DNA from: a virus
Reading direction: 5' to 3' (one strand)
DNA length: 64,000 nt
IMG/VR virus record: IMGVR_UViG_3300020455_000008
Span: 20,946 to 84,945 of that record
Of the stretch, positions 1 through 8,695 are shown one piece after another. Numbering within the stretch: position 1 is the stretch's first letter; every line of letters begins with the position of its first letter. The position numbers and the translations under genes are program-made. The notes beneath the pieces are model-generated. The model did no database searches. It worked only from the letters and a program-made list of their open reading frames with translations, and was not told the origin of the DNA.

Positions 1-1
1 A

Positions 2-73
2 GCATATGATAATGACGACTATGAAGATTACTTAGATAGAAGAAAAAGGTTTGCTTGGTTAGGTCGTAAGTAG
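2..73 (+). CDS. C-terminal end of a gene cut by the window edge
   Basis: An open frame enters from the left edge and stops with TAG, giving 23 visible residues that are acidic and aromatic (AYDNDDYEDYLDRRK) and end RFAWLGRK. It is followed directly by the AT-rich promoter of the amidase. Too little is visible to name a family; phage coding density and the clean stop are the only support. Confidence 0.55.
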   Translation, partial: AYDNDDYEDYLDRRKRFAWLGRK

Positions 74-96
74 TTCTGAGATACTAGGGTCGCTCT

Positions 97-135
97 TATA
101 TATAATATATAATATAAGATATACTTTATTATAAG
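97..135 (+). promoter_or_regulatory. AT-rich promoter region with two TATAAG-type boxes
   Basis: A run of alternating T and A ends in AATATAAGATATAC and is followed by a second ATAAG box 14 bases on, about 35 bases ahead of the amidase start. The same layout, TATATAAG boxes 12-20 bases apart, occurs at 16454-16475 and 44033-44058 ahead of two other transcription units. That suggests a phage-specific (perhaps late) promoter class. Inference from position and repetition only. Confidence 0.5.
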
Positions 136-169
136 GGAGAGCACTTCAGTTCTCAGAAAAGGAAAACCA

Positions 170-1099
170 ATGTCATCTAGTGTTAGGCATACTAGAGCTT
201 CGGCTTGCTCATATAATCTAAAGTCTTCAAAATCTATTGGTTGGTTATCTGCCATGCCCGAAAGTGCAATGGACTGTTATCCAGGCTTAGGGGAAGATCC
301 TAGTAGCAGTGAGTTAGCAGAAGCCGTAGAACAGTTTCAGCTTGAGAATGACCTTATTGTTGATGGGAAGCTTGGGCGTGGTACTTGGGGCTTAATATTA
401 AAAACCTTTAACCATATCGCAAATGAGGACTCCTTTTGGACGATTAATGACCAAAGGGTAGGGGTGCAGACTGACGACAGAGTAAAAATGGTCAATTTTG
501 ATCAACCCAAGGGTCTTGACCTGCATAGGTTTGGCCACTTCTCTAGCAGGAAGAGCAGGAATCCACACTTAATCGTTGTTCACTGGGGCGGTCTTGATCC
601 TCATCACTGTTATCGAGTATTCAGTTCCCCCGACAGAGAGGTGTCTAGTCACGCAGGTATTGGCTTAGACATTGATGGGTCACCTACCATCTATCAATAC
701 CTCGACCTAAACCACAAGGCTTGGCATGGAGGATGGGTGAACTCTTACTCAGTGGGTATCGATATTTGCCAGCAACCCTCCCTCAAGTGGAAGGATCATT
801 ATGAAAAGAAGGGTTATATAGTTCCCGTAAAACAAAATGATACAGGTCGTGGCGATAAACGTGTTCTAAGTCTTAGCCTTGGAGTTGCGCTTGCTACTAG
901 AGAAGCAGTAAAGACCTTGTGTTCTGTTTTAGATATACCGTATCAGTTCCCTATGCACTCTGATGGGTCATACAACCATAATGTTCTTAGCAAGGACTAT
1001 CTACTAAATGGTTTTACTGGTGTGGTAGGCCATCATCACTTAACTGCCAAAAAATGGGATTGCGCTTGCTGGTGGGAGGATATATTCGATGAGCGTTAG
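170..1099 (+). CDS. N-acetylmuramoyl-L-alanine amidase endolysin with peptidoglycan-binding domain
   Basis: 309 residues. Residues about 38-80 look like a PG_binding_1 domain (AVEQFQLENDLIVDGKLG, GTWGL). Residues about 132-300 look like a type-2 amidase: VVHWGG with His138, SSHAGIG with His161, AWHGG with His186, and GHHHLTAKKWDC with His288 and Asp297/Cys298 as likely zinc or catalytic residues. It should cleave the bond between muramic acid and L-alanine at lysis. The start at 170 has a weak AAGGA upstream; Met29 (254) is an alternative but has no ribosome site. It is one of three peptidoglycan-active genes in the window, with 38112-38987 and 40838-41329. Confidence 0.85.
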   Translation: MSSSVRHTRASACSYNLKSSKSIGWLSAMPESAMDCYPGLGEDPSSSELAEAVEQFQLENDLIVDGKLGRGTWGLILKTFNHIANEDSFWTINDQRVGVQTDDRVKMVNFDQPKGLDLHRFGHFSSRKSRNPHLIVVHWGGLDPHHCYRVFSSPDREVSSHAGIGLDIDGSPTIYQYLDLNHKAWHGGWVNSYSVGIDICQQPSLKWKDHYEKKGYIVPVKQNDTGRGDKRVLSLSLGVALATREAVKTLCSVLDIPYQFPMHSDGSYNHNVLSKDYLLNGFTGVVGHHHLTAKKWDCACWWEDIFDER

Positions 1100-1352
1100 T
1101 GATGAGCAGTTAATAGCGAAAAGCGTTCAGTATTCAGCAAGCGGTTTTGTAAACAAGTTTGAAGAAGACTGTAATGCAAGTTTATTGAGTGTTACGACTT
1201 TGAATAAGATTAACTTTGAAAAGCAAAAGGATATTGTGGTCTTACACAAGATGGGCGGTGGGGCTTTACCCTATAAAGTAGGCTCTTGGGAACAGACTAG
1301 AGAAGTAAGAGGTTCACTTGTCTCAATTGGGGTGTATAAAAAACATAGATAA
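1089..1352 (+). CDS. Hypothetical protein, 87 aa
   Basis: Overlaps the amidase stop by 11 bases, as in translationally coupled phage genes; an ATG at 1101 is an alternative start. The product has no signal peptide, membrane segment or motif I recognise. Its position between the endolysin and the replication block gives no functional hint. Confidence 0.6.
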   Translation: MSVSDEQLIAKSVQYSASGFVNKFEEDCNASLLSVTTLNKINFEKQKDIVVLHKMGGGALPYKVGSWEQTREVRGSLVSIGVYKKHR

Positions 1353-1421
1353 ATTTTATTGACGTTTTGTAGGCAAGGGTATATGTCTTTGGTTAGTCAA
1401 GGTTTCGACAAAGGAGAAGAC

Positions 1422-1643
1422 ATGGTACGCCTAGACAGTAAAAAAAATAAACTTGTGCTCGATCTTAAGCATGATACAGGTAAGCAACTTGCCGCAATGG
1501 TTCTGCAAGCCATTTACTTGTATGGCGCTGAATCTGAAGAGGACAAAGCTATCCTTCGGCAAATGGAGAGGATGATAAAGGGTGAAGAACCTTCAGTGAC
1601 AGTTGATCTAAAAGATTACTTGAAGGGTGGTAAGAATGATTGA
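1422..1643 (+). CDS. Hypothetical protein, 73 aa, first gene of the replication block
   Basis: I chose the ATG at 1422 because AAGGAG lies just ahead of it; the frame is open further upstream but without a ribosome site. The product is helical and mixed in charge (LDLKHDTGKQLAAMVLQAI, then an acidic stretch). Its stop overlaps the start of the DnaD-like gene. The pairing with a replication initiator suggests a replication or regulatory role, but no family is recognised. Confidence 0.65.
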   Translation: MVRLDSKKNKLVLDLKHDTGKQLAAMVLQAIYLYGAESEEDKAILRQMERMIKGEEPSVTVDLKDYLKGGKND

Positions 1644-2484
1644 GTTCTCTAGCCTAAGTGCTGAAGGGTTCCTGCCTGTCAGTCGAGTATTTCTTACTAA
1701 TTATCGAAGTTTAAATATCAGTATGGAAGAAGCTATGCTGGTATTGCATTTATTGGATCATAGTTGGTTTGGTAACAGAGAGTTCCCTAGTGCAGAGTAT
1801 TTTGCAAAGAAGACAGGTAAAAGTGGTCAAACAGTTAGGGCTTATCTTCGTTCACTCAGTCACAAAGGCTACTTAATACCTATTCGCTCTGAAACAGGTG
1901 ATAAGACCTTTGATTACAGTCCACTTCTAGGCGCACTAAAGGACTTAGCTGGTGTTCCCGTTGCTGAAGAAGAGAAGCCAAAACCTATGCATGACGAGTC
2001 TCCCAAAGATCCACTTAAAGAGCTGATAGATACGTCAATGGCTATGGCAAAAGACAAGTCTAAGAAAAGAGCGCCTGTGCAGACGAAACCCGCACATTGG
2101 CGCAGATTGCAAGCGTTTAACGACAAGACTCCCGAACAATATAATGCTAAAGATATGGAGTTTGTTATGGCTCAAGAATGGCGTAAGAAATGGCAGTCTC
2201 CGCCCCCACGATTCTTTGGTCGGGATATGAAGCATACCAAGGATCTGATCAGTATTTATGGTGCAGATGTCGTTTCTGATGTAATCACTAAGTGTGTAGC
2301 TGACTGGGAGTCAATTGCGCCTAAGTTTAATATTAAGGGCTACCCTAGTATGCCCATATTTTGGGGGTTTCGTAACTCCATATTCCCGTTAATGATAGAT
2401 GGCGAACTTGACAACAAGCCCTCGTGGGGCAGTCAGTTTAGCGATACAGAAGACACTCCCGATGGGGGTGAGATAGGATGGTAA
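1636..2484 (+). CDS. DnaD-like replication initiation / helicase-loading protein
   Basis: 282 residues from the ATG at 1636, which overlaps the previous stop. Residues about 15-90 resemble a DnaD-type winged helix: a helix with MEEAMLVLHLLDH, then FPSAEYFAKKTGKSGQTVRAYL and a wing SHKGYLIPI. A charged linker (115-150) leads to a C-terminal helical region rich in Trp and Lys. DnaD-like phage proteins bind origin DNA and recruit the helicase loader, and the DnaC-like and DnaB-like genes lie just downstream. The fold assignment is by pattern only. Confidence 0.65.
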   Translation: MIEFSSLSAEGFLPVSRVFLTNYRSLNISMEEAMLVLHLLDHSWFGNREFPSAEYFAKKTGKSGQTVRAYLRSLSHKGYLIPIRSETGDKTFDYSPLLGALKDLAGVPVAEEEKPKPMHDESPKDPLKELIDTSMAMAKDKSKKRAPVQTKPAHWRRLQAFNDKTPEQYNAKDMEFVMAQEWRKKWQSPPPRFFGRDMKHTKDLISIYGADVVSDVITKCVADWESIAPKFNIKGYPSMPIFWGFRNSIFPLMIDGELDNKPSWGSQFSDTEDTPDGGEIGW

Positions 2485-2485
2485 A

Positions 2486-2773
2486 ATGTCTTTTACTGAA
2501 ACACAAAAAATAGGAATTGTCGTTAATGATGATCCAACAAATCACCTACACCGTTTATATGCTATGCGGATAGAAGTCGGTGACAGATACAGTAAATATT
2601 TTATATTAGACCAAGTAAGAAGCGGCAAAAGAGCTACTCTCAGACGAGAGAGAGTACTAACCGTTGACCTCCCAAGACAAGCAAGAGAAGCTGCAAGAAA
2701 GTGGCGTATTCTCAGACAAAATATCGAGGTGTTAAATGAGGACAGTGAATCCAAAACCAAGAAATCTAAATGA
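2486..2773 (+). CDS. Hypothetical basic protein, 95 aa
   Basis: Starts two bases after the DnaD-like stop and overlaps the DnaC-like gene by 38 bases, so it belongs to the same operon. The product is basic (GKRATLRRERVL, ARKWRILRQN) with a Lys-rich end, compatible with nucleic-acid binding. No family recognised. Confidence 0.65.
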   Translation: MSFTETQKIGIVVNDDPTNHLHRLYAMRIEVGDRYSKYFILDQVRSGKRATLRRERVLTVDLPRQAREAARKWRILRQNIEVLNEDSESKTKKSK

Positions 2774-3359
2774 GGAAACTCTACACCGAATGAACATAGG
2801 TAGACGGTACTGGTCTGCTGAAATGTCACAGGTAGAAGAATCTCCCGCTAAAACTATATTCAGACGCTATGCACAAGACCTTACAACTAACTATGACCAA
2901 GGTTGGGGGATTTTCTTATATGGTTCTAACGGTATAGGGAAGACATATACAGCCTGTGCCTTTTTGAAAGAGATACAAAAGAGAGGTTACTCTACCTACT
3001 GTGTTCTAGCCGATGTTCTGAAGGTTGCGTACATCGATGGTCAACGATTCGACCAAGACAACTCTGTTGTCCAGCGTGTAGAGTCAGTCGATTTTCTTCT
3101 CCTAGAGGATCTTGGGAAGGAGTATTCAGGTAAGGGGAGTGGTTTTGCTGAGTTATGTTTTGAGAATATGCTCAGAAAACGCTCTAGGGAGTGCTTACCT
3201 ACAATTGTGACCACCAACCTATCTCCCAAAGCCTTTCAAGAGCGCTACAAGCAATCTGCGGCTTCTTTGGCTATGGAATGTATGGTTGCTTGTCAAATGA
3301 AGGGCGCTGATCGTAGGAAGGTTGCGGGTAGCGTCAAGACTCAGGAGCTATCTGTATGA
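2736..3359 (+). CDS. dnaC: DnaC-like AAA+ helicase loader
   Basis: 207 residues. Walker A GSNGIGKT lies near residue 65, Walker B FLLLEDLG near residue 120, and a sensor-I-like IVTTNLSP near residue 155, the pattern of DnaC/IstB-type ATPases. Such proteins load the DnaB helicase onto single-stranded origin DNA. It sits between the DnaD-like gene and the DnaB-like helicase, which supports the role. The C-terminal half is short and ends with a Cys-containing segment (MECMVACQMKGADRRK). Confidence 0.85.
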   Translation: MRTVNPKPRNLNEETLHRMNIGRRYWSAEMSQVEESPAKTIFRRYAQDLTTNYDQGWGIFLYGSNGIGKTYTACAFLKEIQKRGYSTYCVLADVLKVAYIDGQRFDQDNSVVQRVESVDFLLLEDLGKEYSGKGSGFAELCFENMLRKRSRECLPTIVTTNLSPKAFQERYKQSAASLAMECMVACQMKGADRRKVAGSVKTQELSV

Positions 3360-3706
3360 TGAGGGGTAACATAGCCAACACTGTTGTGCCCACCTTGTGG
3401 ATTCACTCTGATTGTGTATTGGAATACACAGGGAGGTGGCTATACATTGGTACGAAACAGTATTCTAAGAAGAATGAAAGTTGGTTATGGGGCGTGAGCT
3501 ACCTTCTTAGACCAGTTATTGTATACATAGACCAAGAACCTAATAAGTTGTTATCTGATTATGATAGCTTGCAATTCACGAACTTTAAAGAGTGTCGTGA
3601 CACGCTAAGGCGTAATCACCGAGCAGTCGAAATGGTAGTGGCAGATCCTAACTTGGTCTGCTCTGAGACTGTATTATTTACATCAAGTTTGAAAAGATAT
3701 TGTTAA
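3356..3706 (+). CDS. Hypothetical protein, 116 aa
   Basis: Overlaps the loader stop (ATGATGA; either ATG, 3356 or 3359, may start it) and ends three bases before the helicase gene. It is rich in aromatic residues and beta-prone stretches and has no membrane segment or motif I recognise. Placement inside the loader-helicase operon suggests a replication accessory role. Confidence 0.65.
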   Translation: MMRGNIANTVVPTLWIHSDCVLEYTGRWLYIGTKQYSKKNESWLWGVSYLLRPVIVYIDQEPNKLLSDYDSLQFTNFKECRDTLRRNHRAVEMVVADPNLVCSETVLFTSSLKRYC

Positions 3707-3709
3707 GAC

Positions 3710-4936
3710 ATGGATATTGAAAAAAGAATCATCGACAAATGCGCTGAGTCACCCAAGCTGTATGCAGAAGCGATTGACATGGCAGTCATACCCGAAATGT
3801 TCAATGGGATGTATGCTGAGATATGGGAGTTCTCAGTCAACTACTTAAAAGTACATGGTGTTGGGCCGACTGATGAAGCCATTAATAATCAGTTCAATGA
3901 TTACATTTGGGATTTCCCTGCGCCTGAACCACTGACATACTACGTAGAGCAGTTAAAGAGAAAACACGCCTTTAATCTTACGCTAACTGGTATACAGAGT
4001 GCTTATGACAACCTAAATAAGCGAGAAGTAGAGAAGGCAGTCGATCACCTACGTGACGCTCTTAGGAAGATCGAGGACGCTACCGCAAGTGAAGCAGATC
4101 TTGACTGGGGTGCTTCTGCTGAACAGCGATATAACGATTACCTAGAGATCCAAAGCAAGGGCGGTATTGATGGTTATCGAACCCCATTTAATACCTTGGA
4201 TGAAGCTACCCAAGGTTGGCATGACGGTGAGTTTATTCTTGTTGTTGCAAGGCAGGGTGTGGGTAAGACCTGGTTGACCAACATTATGGCCCATAAGAAC
4301 TATCGTGATGGTTTGAAGGTTCTATACTTCACAAAAGAAATGCCTAGTAATCAAGTTGCACGTCGCTTTGACGCTCTCGAATATAATCTCCCTTACCAAG
4401 ATCTAAGAAGCGGTAAGTTAAACTCATTTAGGGAAGCTGAGTGGAGGGATAAGGTACAAGAGGGTTTGCCCATAGGTCAGATGGTGATTGTAGGTGAGGA
4501 AACAGGCGGTGTCTCCCAAGTAGCCGCAAAGATCGAACGCCATAGGCCTGATATTATTTTTATCGATGGTATGTATCTGATGGACGATGACCAAAGAGCT
4601 AGAGATAACTGGTTAAAGATCAGTAATATTTCAAGAGATATGAAGCGACTAGCTAAAAGAGTGATGATACCTATTATTGCTACGGTTCAGTTTAATCGTA
4701 GTGCAGACAATGCTAAGGGTGACGCTTCTAATATTGCTTATGGTGATATTGCTAAGGACGCAGATATTATATTGGGTTTATTCCAAGACGAAGACCAACG
4801 TCTTGATAAGCGTATGACACTACGTGTCCTAAAACAGAGAGAGGGTAGTAGACCAGAGATCGAGTTAGACTGGGATATGGATAATATGAAGTTTGCTGAG
4901 GTAGCCCAAGACCCATTCAAGGCGGTAGACTTCTAA
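3710..4936 (+). CDS. dnaB: DnaB-like replicative DNA helicase
   Basis: 408 residues. A helical N-terminal region (1-125) is followed by a RecA-fold motor: Walker A ARQGVGKTW near residue 180, Walker B IIFIDGMYLMDD near 285, then KRLAKRVMIPIIATVQFNR and a DIILGL segment, all typical of DnaB/gp41-type hexameric helicases. It unwinds the fork and pairs with the primase that starts at its last base. Length is slightly short for DnaB but normal for phage helicases. Confidence 0.9.
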   Translation: MDIEKRIIDKCAESPKLYAEAIDMAVIPEMFNGMYAEIWEFSVNYLKVHGVGPTDEAINNQFNDYIWDFPAPEPLTYYVEQLKRKHAFNLTLTGIQSAYDNLNKREVEKAVDHLRDALRKIEDATASEADLDWGASAEQRYNDYLEIQSKGGIDGYRTPFNTLDEATQGWHDGEFILVVARQGVGKTWLTNIMAHKNYRDGLKVLYFTKEMPSNQVARRFDALEYNLPYQDLRSGKLNSFREAEWRDKVQEGLPIGQMVIVGEETGGVSQVAAKIERHRPDIIFIDGMYLMDDDQRARDNWLKISNISRDMKRLAKRVMIPIIATVQFNRSADNAKGDASNIAYGDIAKDADIILGLFQDEDQRLDKRMTLRVLKQREGSRPEIELDWDMDNMKFAEVAQDPFKAVDF

Positions 4937-5901
4937 TGAGTAAACAAGAAACAGTATTTGACATATTAACCAAGAGCAACTTTAGGCCAAAGTTGGGTGC
5001 TGAGAATATTAGTATCCCTTGCCCTCTAGCTCCGTATACTCCACTACATAAAAACAATTATGACAGTAGACCTAGTATGGGTATCAGGGTAACCGATACC
5101 GCAGTTTTGGTGAACTGCTTTACTTGTGGGTTCAAGAGTGGACAGCTCTCCTATCTTTATAGCCGTTTAGCTCACCATGATAATAGCTGGCAACCTGCAC
5201 TACAGGCTGTGCAAGATATGGAGTCTAAATATCTAGGAGATGGACTGAATAGTCTGAAGCATATGGGATATTATAAGCAGTCGGTACAAGAGGATAAACC
5301 TTTAGATGAATCTCTGTTTGAGCCTTACTCAAGAAAGTTTGCGCCTTATCTACAAAAGCGGGGAATCACGCTAGAAACGGGTAAGCGTTGGGGTGTTGGT
5401 GTTGACCGAGAACAAAAAAGGGCTGTAATACCCGTAAGGGATACACAAGGGCAATTATGGGGTGCTGTAGGTAGGTCGTATAATGGCGCTAAACCGAAGT
5501 ATTTAAACTACTGGGAGATGAAGAAGGGTGCTCATTTGTTGGGTGCTCAGTTGATAACTCAGGCTAAGACTACTGTGATAGTCGAGGGTAGCCTAGACGC
5601 TATGTTAGCAGATCAAGCTCTGAGACAAGCGGGTTACGCAGACGATTATAACGTAGTAAGCATATTAGGTGCTTCAATGTCTGAAGCACAAGCCCATAAA
5701 ATAGTAGCCTGTTCTAACGCCATAGTAGTTGCACTAGACGCAGACGAAGCTGGTCAACGTGGTGTTACTCGAATAAAAGACTTACTTGGTAGCAGATTAC
5801 TCACTAGATATGCACACATAAGCTCTGTAAATAAGAAGGACTTTGGTGAGTGTTCGCCAAGTCAAATAGTAGAAGTTATTCTCGGAGCTTCTTTAATATA
5901 A
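4936..5901 (+). CDS. dnaG: DNA primase with zinc finger and TOPRIM domain
   Basis: 321 residues, start overlapping the helicase stop by one base. A CHC2-type zinc site is suggested by IPCPLAP and VNCFTCGFKSG in the first 80 residues. The TOPRIM core shows VIVEGSLDAMLA (metal-site Glu) and VVALDADEAGQRG (DxD). It makes RNA primers for lagging-strand synthesis. Transcription appears to pause here, since the next gene has its own promoter-like element. Confidence 0.88.
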   Translation: MSKQETVFDILTKSNFRPKLGAENISIPCPLAPYTPLHKNNYDSRPSMGIRVTDTAVLVNCFTCGFKSGQLSYLYSRLAHHDNSWQPALQAVQDMESKYLGDGLNSLKHMGYYKQSVQEDKPLDESLFEPYSRKFAPYLQKRGITLETGKRWGVGVDREQKRAVIPVRDTQGQLWGAVGRSYNGAKPKYLNYWEMKKGAHLLGAQLITQAKTTVIVEGSLDAMLADQALRQAGYADDYNVVSILGASMSEAQAHKIVACSNAIVVALDADEAGQRGVTRIKDLLGSRLLTRYAHISSVNKKDFGECSPSQIVEVILGASLI

Positions 5902-5903
5902 AT

Positions 5904-5936
5904 TGTTTTTGAAAACTATTGATTAATACCTATTTT
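5904..5936 (+). promoter_or_regulatory. Promoter built on the dispersed TTGAAAACT element
   Basis: TGTTTTTGAAAACT at 5904-5917 supplies a TTGAAA -35 hexamer, followed after 16 bases by TATTTT (5931-5936) as a possible -10. It lies about 50 bases ahead of the SSB-like gene. The same core occurs in about ten other places in the window (see findings), including correctly spaced copies at 23884 and, on the minus strand, 34076. Confidence 0.5.
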
Positions 5937-5984
5937 GCGGGTACAAAGAAACCTCCACCAACATAGATGACGAAAGGTTCAGAG

Positions 5985-6758
5985 ATGAGTTGGTATAATA
6001 ATGACGCTGGGTTCGTACAGAACCAACCTAAGAAATACACCAAACGATTTTGGATGCCGAATAACACAGATCGTTTGATTACATTCATTGATACGCCCAT
6101 AGTGGAGTTCGATGGCGTAAAAATTCAAACACCCTTCAAGTACAACGAGTACCAAATACAGCTAAACGGCAGTTGGAAGAACTGGTTTACACAACCTATT
6201 GACCCTAGCCAAGATGTTCTGAAAGAAATGGGATATAAGGCAAGTAAAGTTGCAGTTCTTACTGTTATCGATCATGCCGAATGGACAGACCGAAATGGTG
6301 CGGTACATAAGGATGAGCTTTCTCTTTACGTTGTAAAGAGATCACAACCTATTTGGGCGCAACTCGAAAAGATCATTGCAAGAGAGGGTGACCTCAGTGG
6401 TAAGACCTTCAGAGTCCATCGTATGGGAGACAAAAGCCCTGGCAGTGGTTCAATGCTTGAGAAGTATGAACAAAACTTTCCATTAGACCCTAACGTACAT
6501 AAGCCCTTCAACTACCTAGAGCTTCTAAAGCCAAAGAGTAAAGAAGAACTCGAAGCTTTATTTAACCCCGATATGAATGACCCATTCAAGCAGAGTTCTT
6601 CATCTAACTCTTCGGGTGCAGATTGGAGTCAAAGTACTAATAATAGTTGGAGTCAACAAGGTCAGACTCAAGCCCAAAATGCTGGTTGGGGCACTCCCGA
6701 TCAAAGTCGAGTGTTTGGCGCAACCAGCAATGGATCAAGTGATCCTATTCCCTTCTAA
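5985..6758 (+). CDS. Single-stranded DNA-binding protein (SSB-like, acidic/PIPF tail)
   Basis: 257 residues from the ATG at 5985, which has GAAAGG at ideal distance; an ATG 18 bases earlier lacks one. The N-terminal two thirds is beta-rich with aromatic and Lys residues. Residues about 195-250 are a flexible Ser/Asn/Gln/Gly linker, and the protein ends GSSDPIPF, like the DDIPF tip by which bacterial SSBs recruit partners. It probably coats single-stranded DNA during replication and recombination. It lies between primase and DNA polymerase and has its own promoter. Confidence 0.75.
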   Translation: MSWYNNDAGFVQNQPKKYTKRFWMPNNTDRLITFIDTPIVEFDGVKIQTPFKYNEYQIQLNGSWKNWFTQPIDPSQDVLKEMGYKASKVAVLTVIDHAEWTDRNGAVHKDELSLYVVKRSQPIWAQLEKIIAREGDLSGKTFRVHRMGDKSPGSGSMLEKYEQNFPLDPNVHKPFNYLELLKPKSKEELEALFNPDMNDPFKQSSSSNSSGADWSQSTNNSWSQQGQTQAQNAGWGTPDQSRVFGATSNGSSDPIPF

Positions 6759-6834
6759 GCTGCCTAGCTCATAGGTTTCTCCAACACTACAGGGGGGCAT
6801 GGGTGTGCTTAGAATTTAGATGTCCCATCTATCC

Positions 6835-6846
6835 GCCCTTCGGGGC
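6835..6846 (+). other. Small hairpin with TTCG tetraloop ahead of the polymerase gene
   Basis: GCCC-TTCG-GGGC forms a four-pair stem capped by a stable UUCG loop, 23 bases ahead of the polymerase start. No T run follows, so it is unlikely to be a terminator. It may stabilise or tune the mRNA. The 110-base gap around it otherwise shows only a G run (6792-6797). Confidence 0.45.
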
Positions 6847-6868
6847 ATTTACCATTAAAAGGAATCAA

Positions 6869-8695
6869 ATGCAGAGTTCTATACTGACCACAAGTTCTCA
6901 GATTGCAAATGTACTATCATTTATCGAGGGGCATACCGAGTTTGCCTTTGATACCGAAACCGATGGCCTTTCTTGGGATAGGCGGTGGATAGGTTTCAGT
7001 TTTGCAGTAAAAATAGGCGATGTATATACGGGCTGGTATATACCCCTTTACCATGAGAAGGGAGATGATCTATTTTCTCCTATTCCTAGTAATGCACCTC
7101 TTGATTGTGCAGACAAGCTTATACGTGAGATTTTTAAACCCGCAAATAAGGTGTGGATTCATAACGCTAAGTTTGATTTGAAAGTTTTACGCAACGAGGG
7201 CTATGATGTAGAAAATCTTTCATGTGAGATATTGGACACCATATGTGTGTCTTGGTTGCTTGAACCTGAGCGTATGGGAGGGCATGGCTTAAAGAGTCTA
7301 GTGCCCACCATATTACACAAAGATATGGGTTCATTTGAGCAGTTTAAGCTATACAAGAAAAACTCATACGCACCAATAGGTACGATGGGTAAATACGCAA
7401 TAGAGGACGCTGTGCTTTTATTAGAACTAGCTCATGCTTTATACCCTTGTTTATCCGATCCATTAAAGAAGGTTTTCCATGAGCTAGAAATGCCTTTAGT
7501 TCTTATTATGGAAGAGGTGGAGCATTATGGGTTTAGGCTAGACGTAGATACCCTAAAAGAGCTAGGAGTTGCTTTGAAAGATAAAGTAGATCACATAGAA
7601 AAAGACTTTAAAAAACTTTTTGGAGATCATGCTCAGATTGCTTCTACTCAATGGCTATCTAATAATCTAGTTGGTAACATATGGGGTATCAGGGGGGAGC
7701 TTAGTAAAAATGGCAAATATTCAACGGACGCAAATGCGTTAGAAGCTTGGGCTTCGGGTGAAGTTGTGGGTACAAGTAAAGTTGGCAGTAAGGTTGCCAA
7801 AAAAGTATTAGAGTATAGAAAAGCTTCAAAGCTGTATTCTACCTACTGTAAAAAGCTTGTAGATACTGCCGACTCAAAAGGTAGGATTCATGGATCATTT
7901 AATCAGTGGGGTACGGGTACGGGTAGATTTAGCTCTAGTAAGCCGAACCTACAGAATATCCCTAGTGGACGTAGCAAAGAAGGCGATCTAATCCGTAGAG
8001 CGTTTATCGCAGAAGATGGTTACAAGCTGATTGTAGCTGACTACTCACAAGTAGAGCTTAGGGTTACTGCCCATCTAAGCGGTGATCCTATAATGACTAA
8101 AATCTACCAAGAGAATGGCGATATACACCAAATGACAGCAGACGCTTGTAACTGCGCTAGATTTGACGCTAAGGCAATCAACTTTGGATTGATCTATAAA
8201 ATGGGAGCTAAAACTCTTAGTGGTCAGATAGATAAAACACCAGCAGAAGCTCAAGACTACATAGACAAGTACTTTGAGAACTACAGAGGTGTAGCCGAGT
8301 TCCAGGACAAGCTGATTGCAGAATGTCGTAAGCGAGGATACACTTGGACGATTACTGGTCGTAGACGACCGCTTAGAAACATAGATAGTTCTAATTTTGG
8401 TCTAAAGAACGCAGATGAGCGTAAAGCGATTAATACACAAGTGCAGGGTAGTGCTGCTGATATTATCAAAATTGGTATGCGTAACTTCTATAGAACACTA
8501 AGAGAACAAGGTTATAGTTCTGAAGACTTCAGAATTATTGGTCAGGTTCACGATGAGGTGGTTGTAGAAGTTAAAGAAAACCTTGCTGAACTAGTGTGCA
8601 ATACTTTGCAGCACGAAATGGAAAATGCCGTAAAGTTAAATGTACCTTTGATTGCTGAACCTAGTATTGGTGACTCTTGGGGAGAAGCAAAGTGA
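6869..8695 (+). CDS. polA: Family A DNA polymerase with 3'-5' exonuclease
   Basis: 608 residues from the ATG at 6869 (AAAAGGA upstream); the frame is open 66 bases further up but without a ribosome site. The exonuclease domain starts with FAFDTETDGL (Asp28, Glu30), with HNAKFDLKVL further on. Polymerase motif A is VADYSQVELR (Asp391), the O helix is AKAINFGLIYKMG (Lys435), and motif C is VHDEVVVEV (His561-Asp562). A 5'-nuclease domain is absent, as usual in phage replicases. The Gly that normally follows the O-helix Tyr is Lys here. It is probably the phage replicase. Confidence 0.93.
   Translation: MQSSILTTSSQIANVLSFIEGHTEFAFDTETDGLSWDRRWIGFSFAVKIGDVYTGWYIPLYHEKGDDLFSPIPSNAPLDCADKLIREIFKPANKVWIHNAKFDLKVLRNEGYDVENLSCEILDTICVSWLLEPERMGGHGLKSLVPTILHKDMGSFEQFKLYKKNSYAPIGTMGKYAIEDAVLLLELAHALYPCLSDPLKKVFHELEMPLVLIMEEVEHYGFRLDVDTLKELGVALKDKVDHIEKDFKKLFGDHAQIASTQWLSNNLVGNIWGIRGELSKNGKYSTDANALEAWASGEVVGTSKVGSKVAKKVLEYRKASKLYSTYCKKLVDTADSKGRIHGSFNQWGTGTGRFSSSKPNLQNIPSGRSKEGDLIRRAFIAEDGYKLIVADYSQVELRVTAHLSGDPIMTKIYQENGDIHQMTADACNCARFDAKAINFGLIYKMGAKTLSGQIDKTPAEAQDYIDKYFENYRGVAEFQDKLIAECRKRGYTWTITGRRRPLRNIDSSNFGLKNADERKAINTQVQGSAADIIKIGMRNFYRTLREQGYSSEDFRIIGQVHDEVVVEVKENLAELVCNTLQHEMENAVKLNVPLIAEPSIGDSWGEAK

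Noticed and set aside
28-255. Minus-strand open frame opposite the amidase start
   Set aside because: It lies over the promoter and the N-terminus of the amidase, has no ribosome site, and its composition reflects the AT-rich promoter.
6869-8695. O-helix Lys after the conserved Tyr as a sign of an inactive polymerase
   Set aside because: All catalytic Asp residues, the O-helix Lys and the Phe/Tyr positions are intact; a Lys at this place is probably a tolerated variation.
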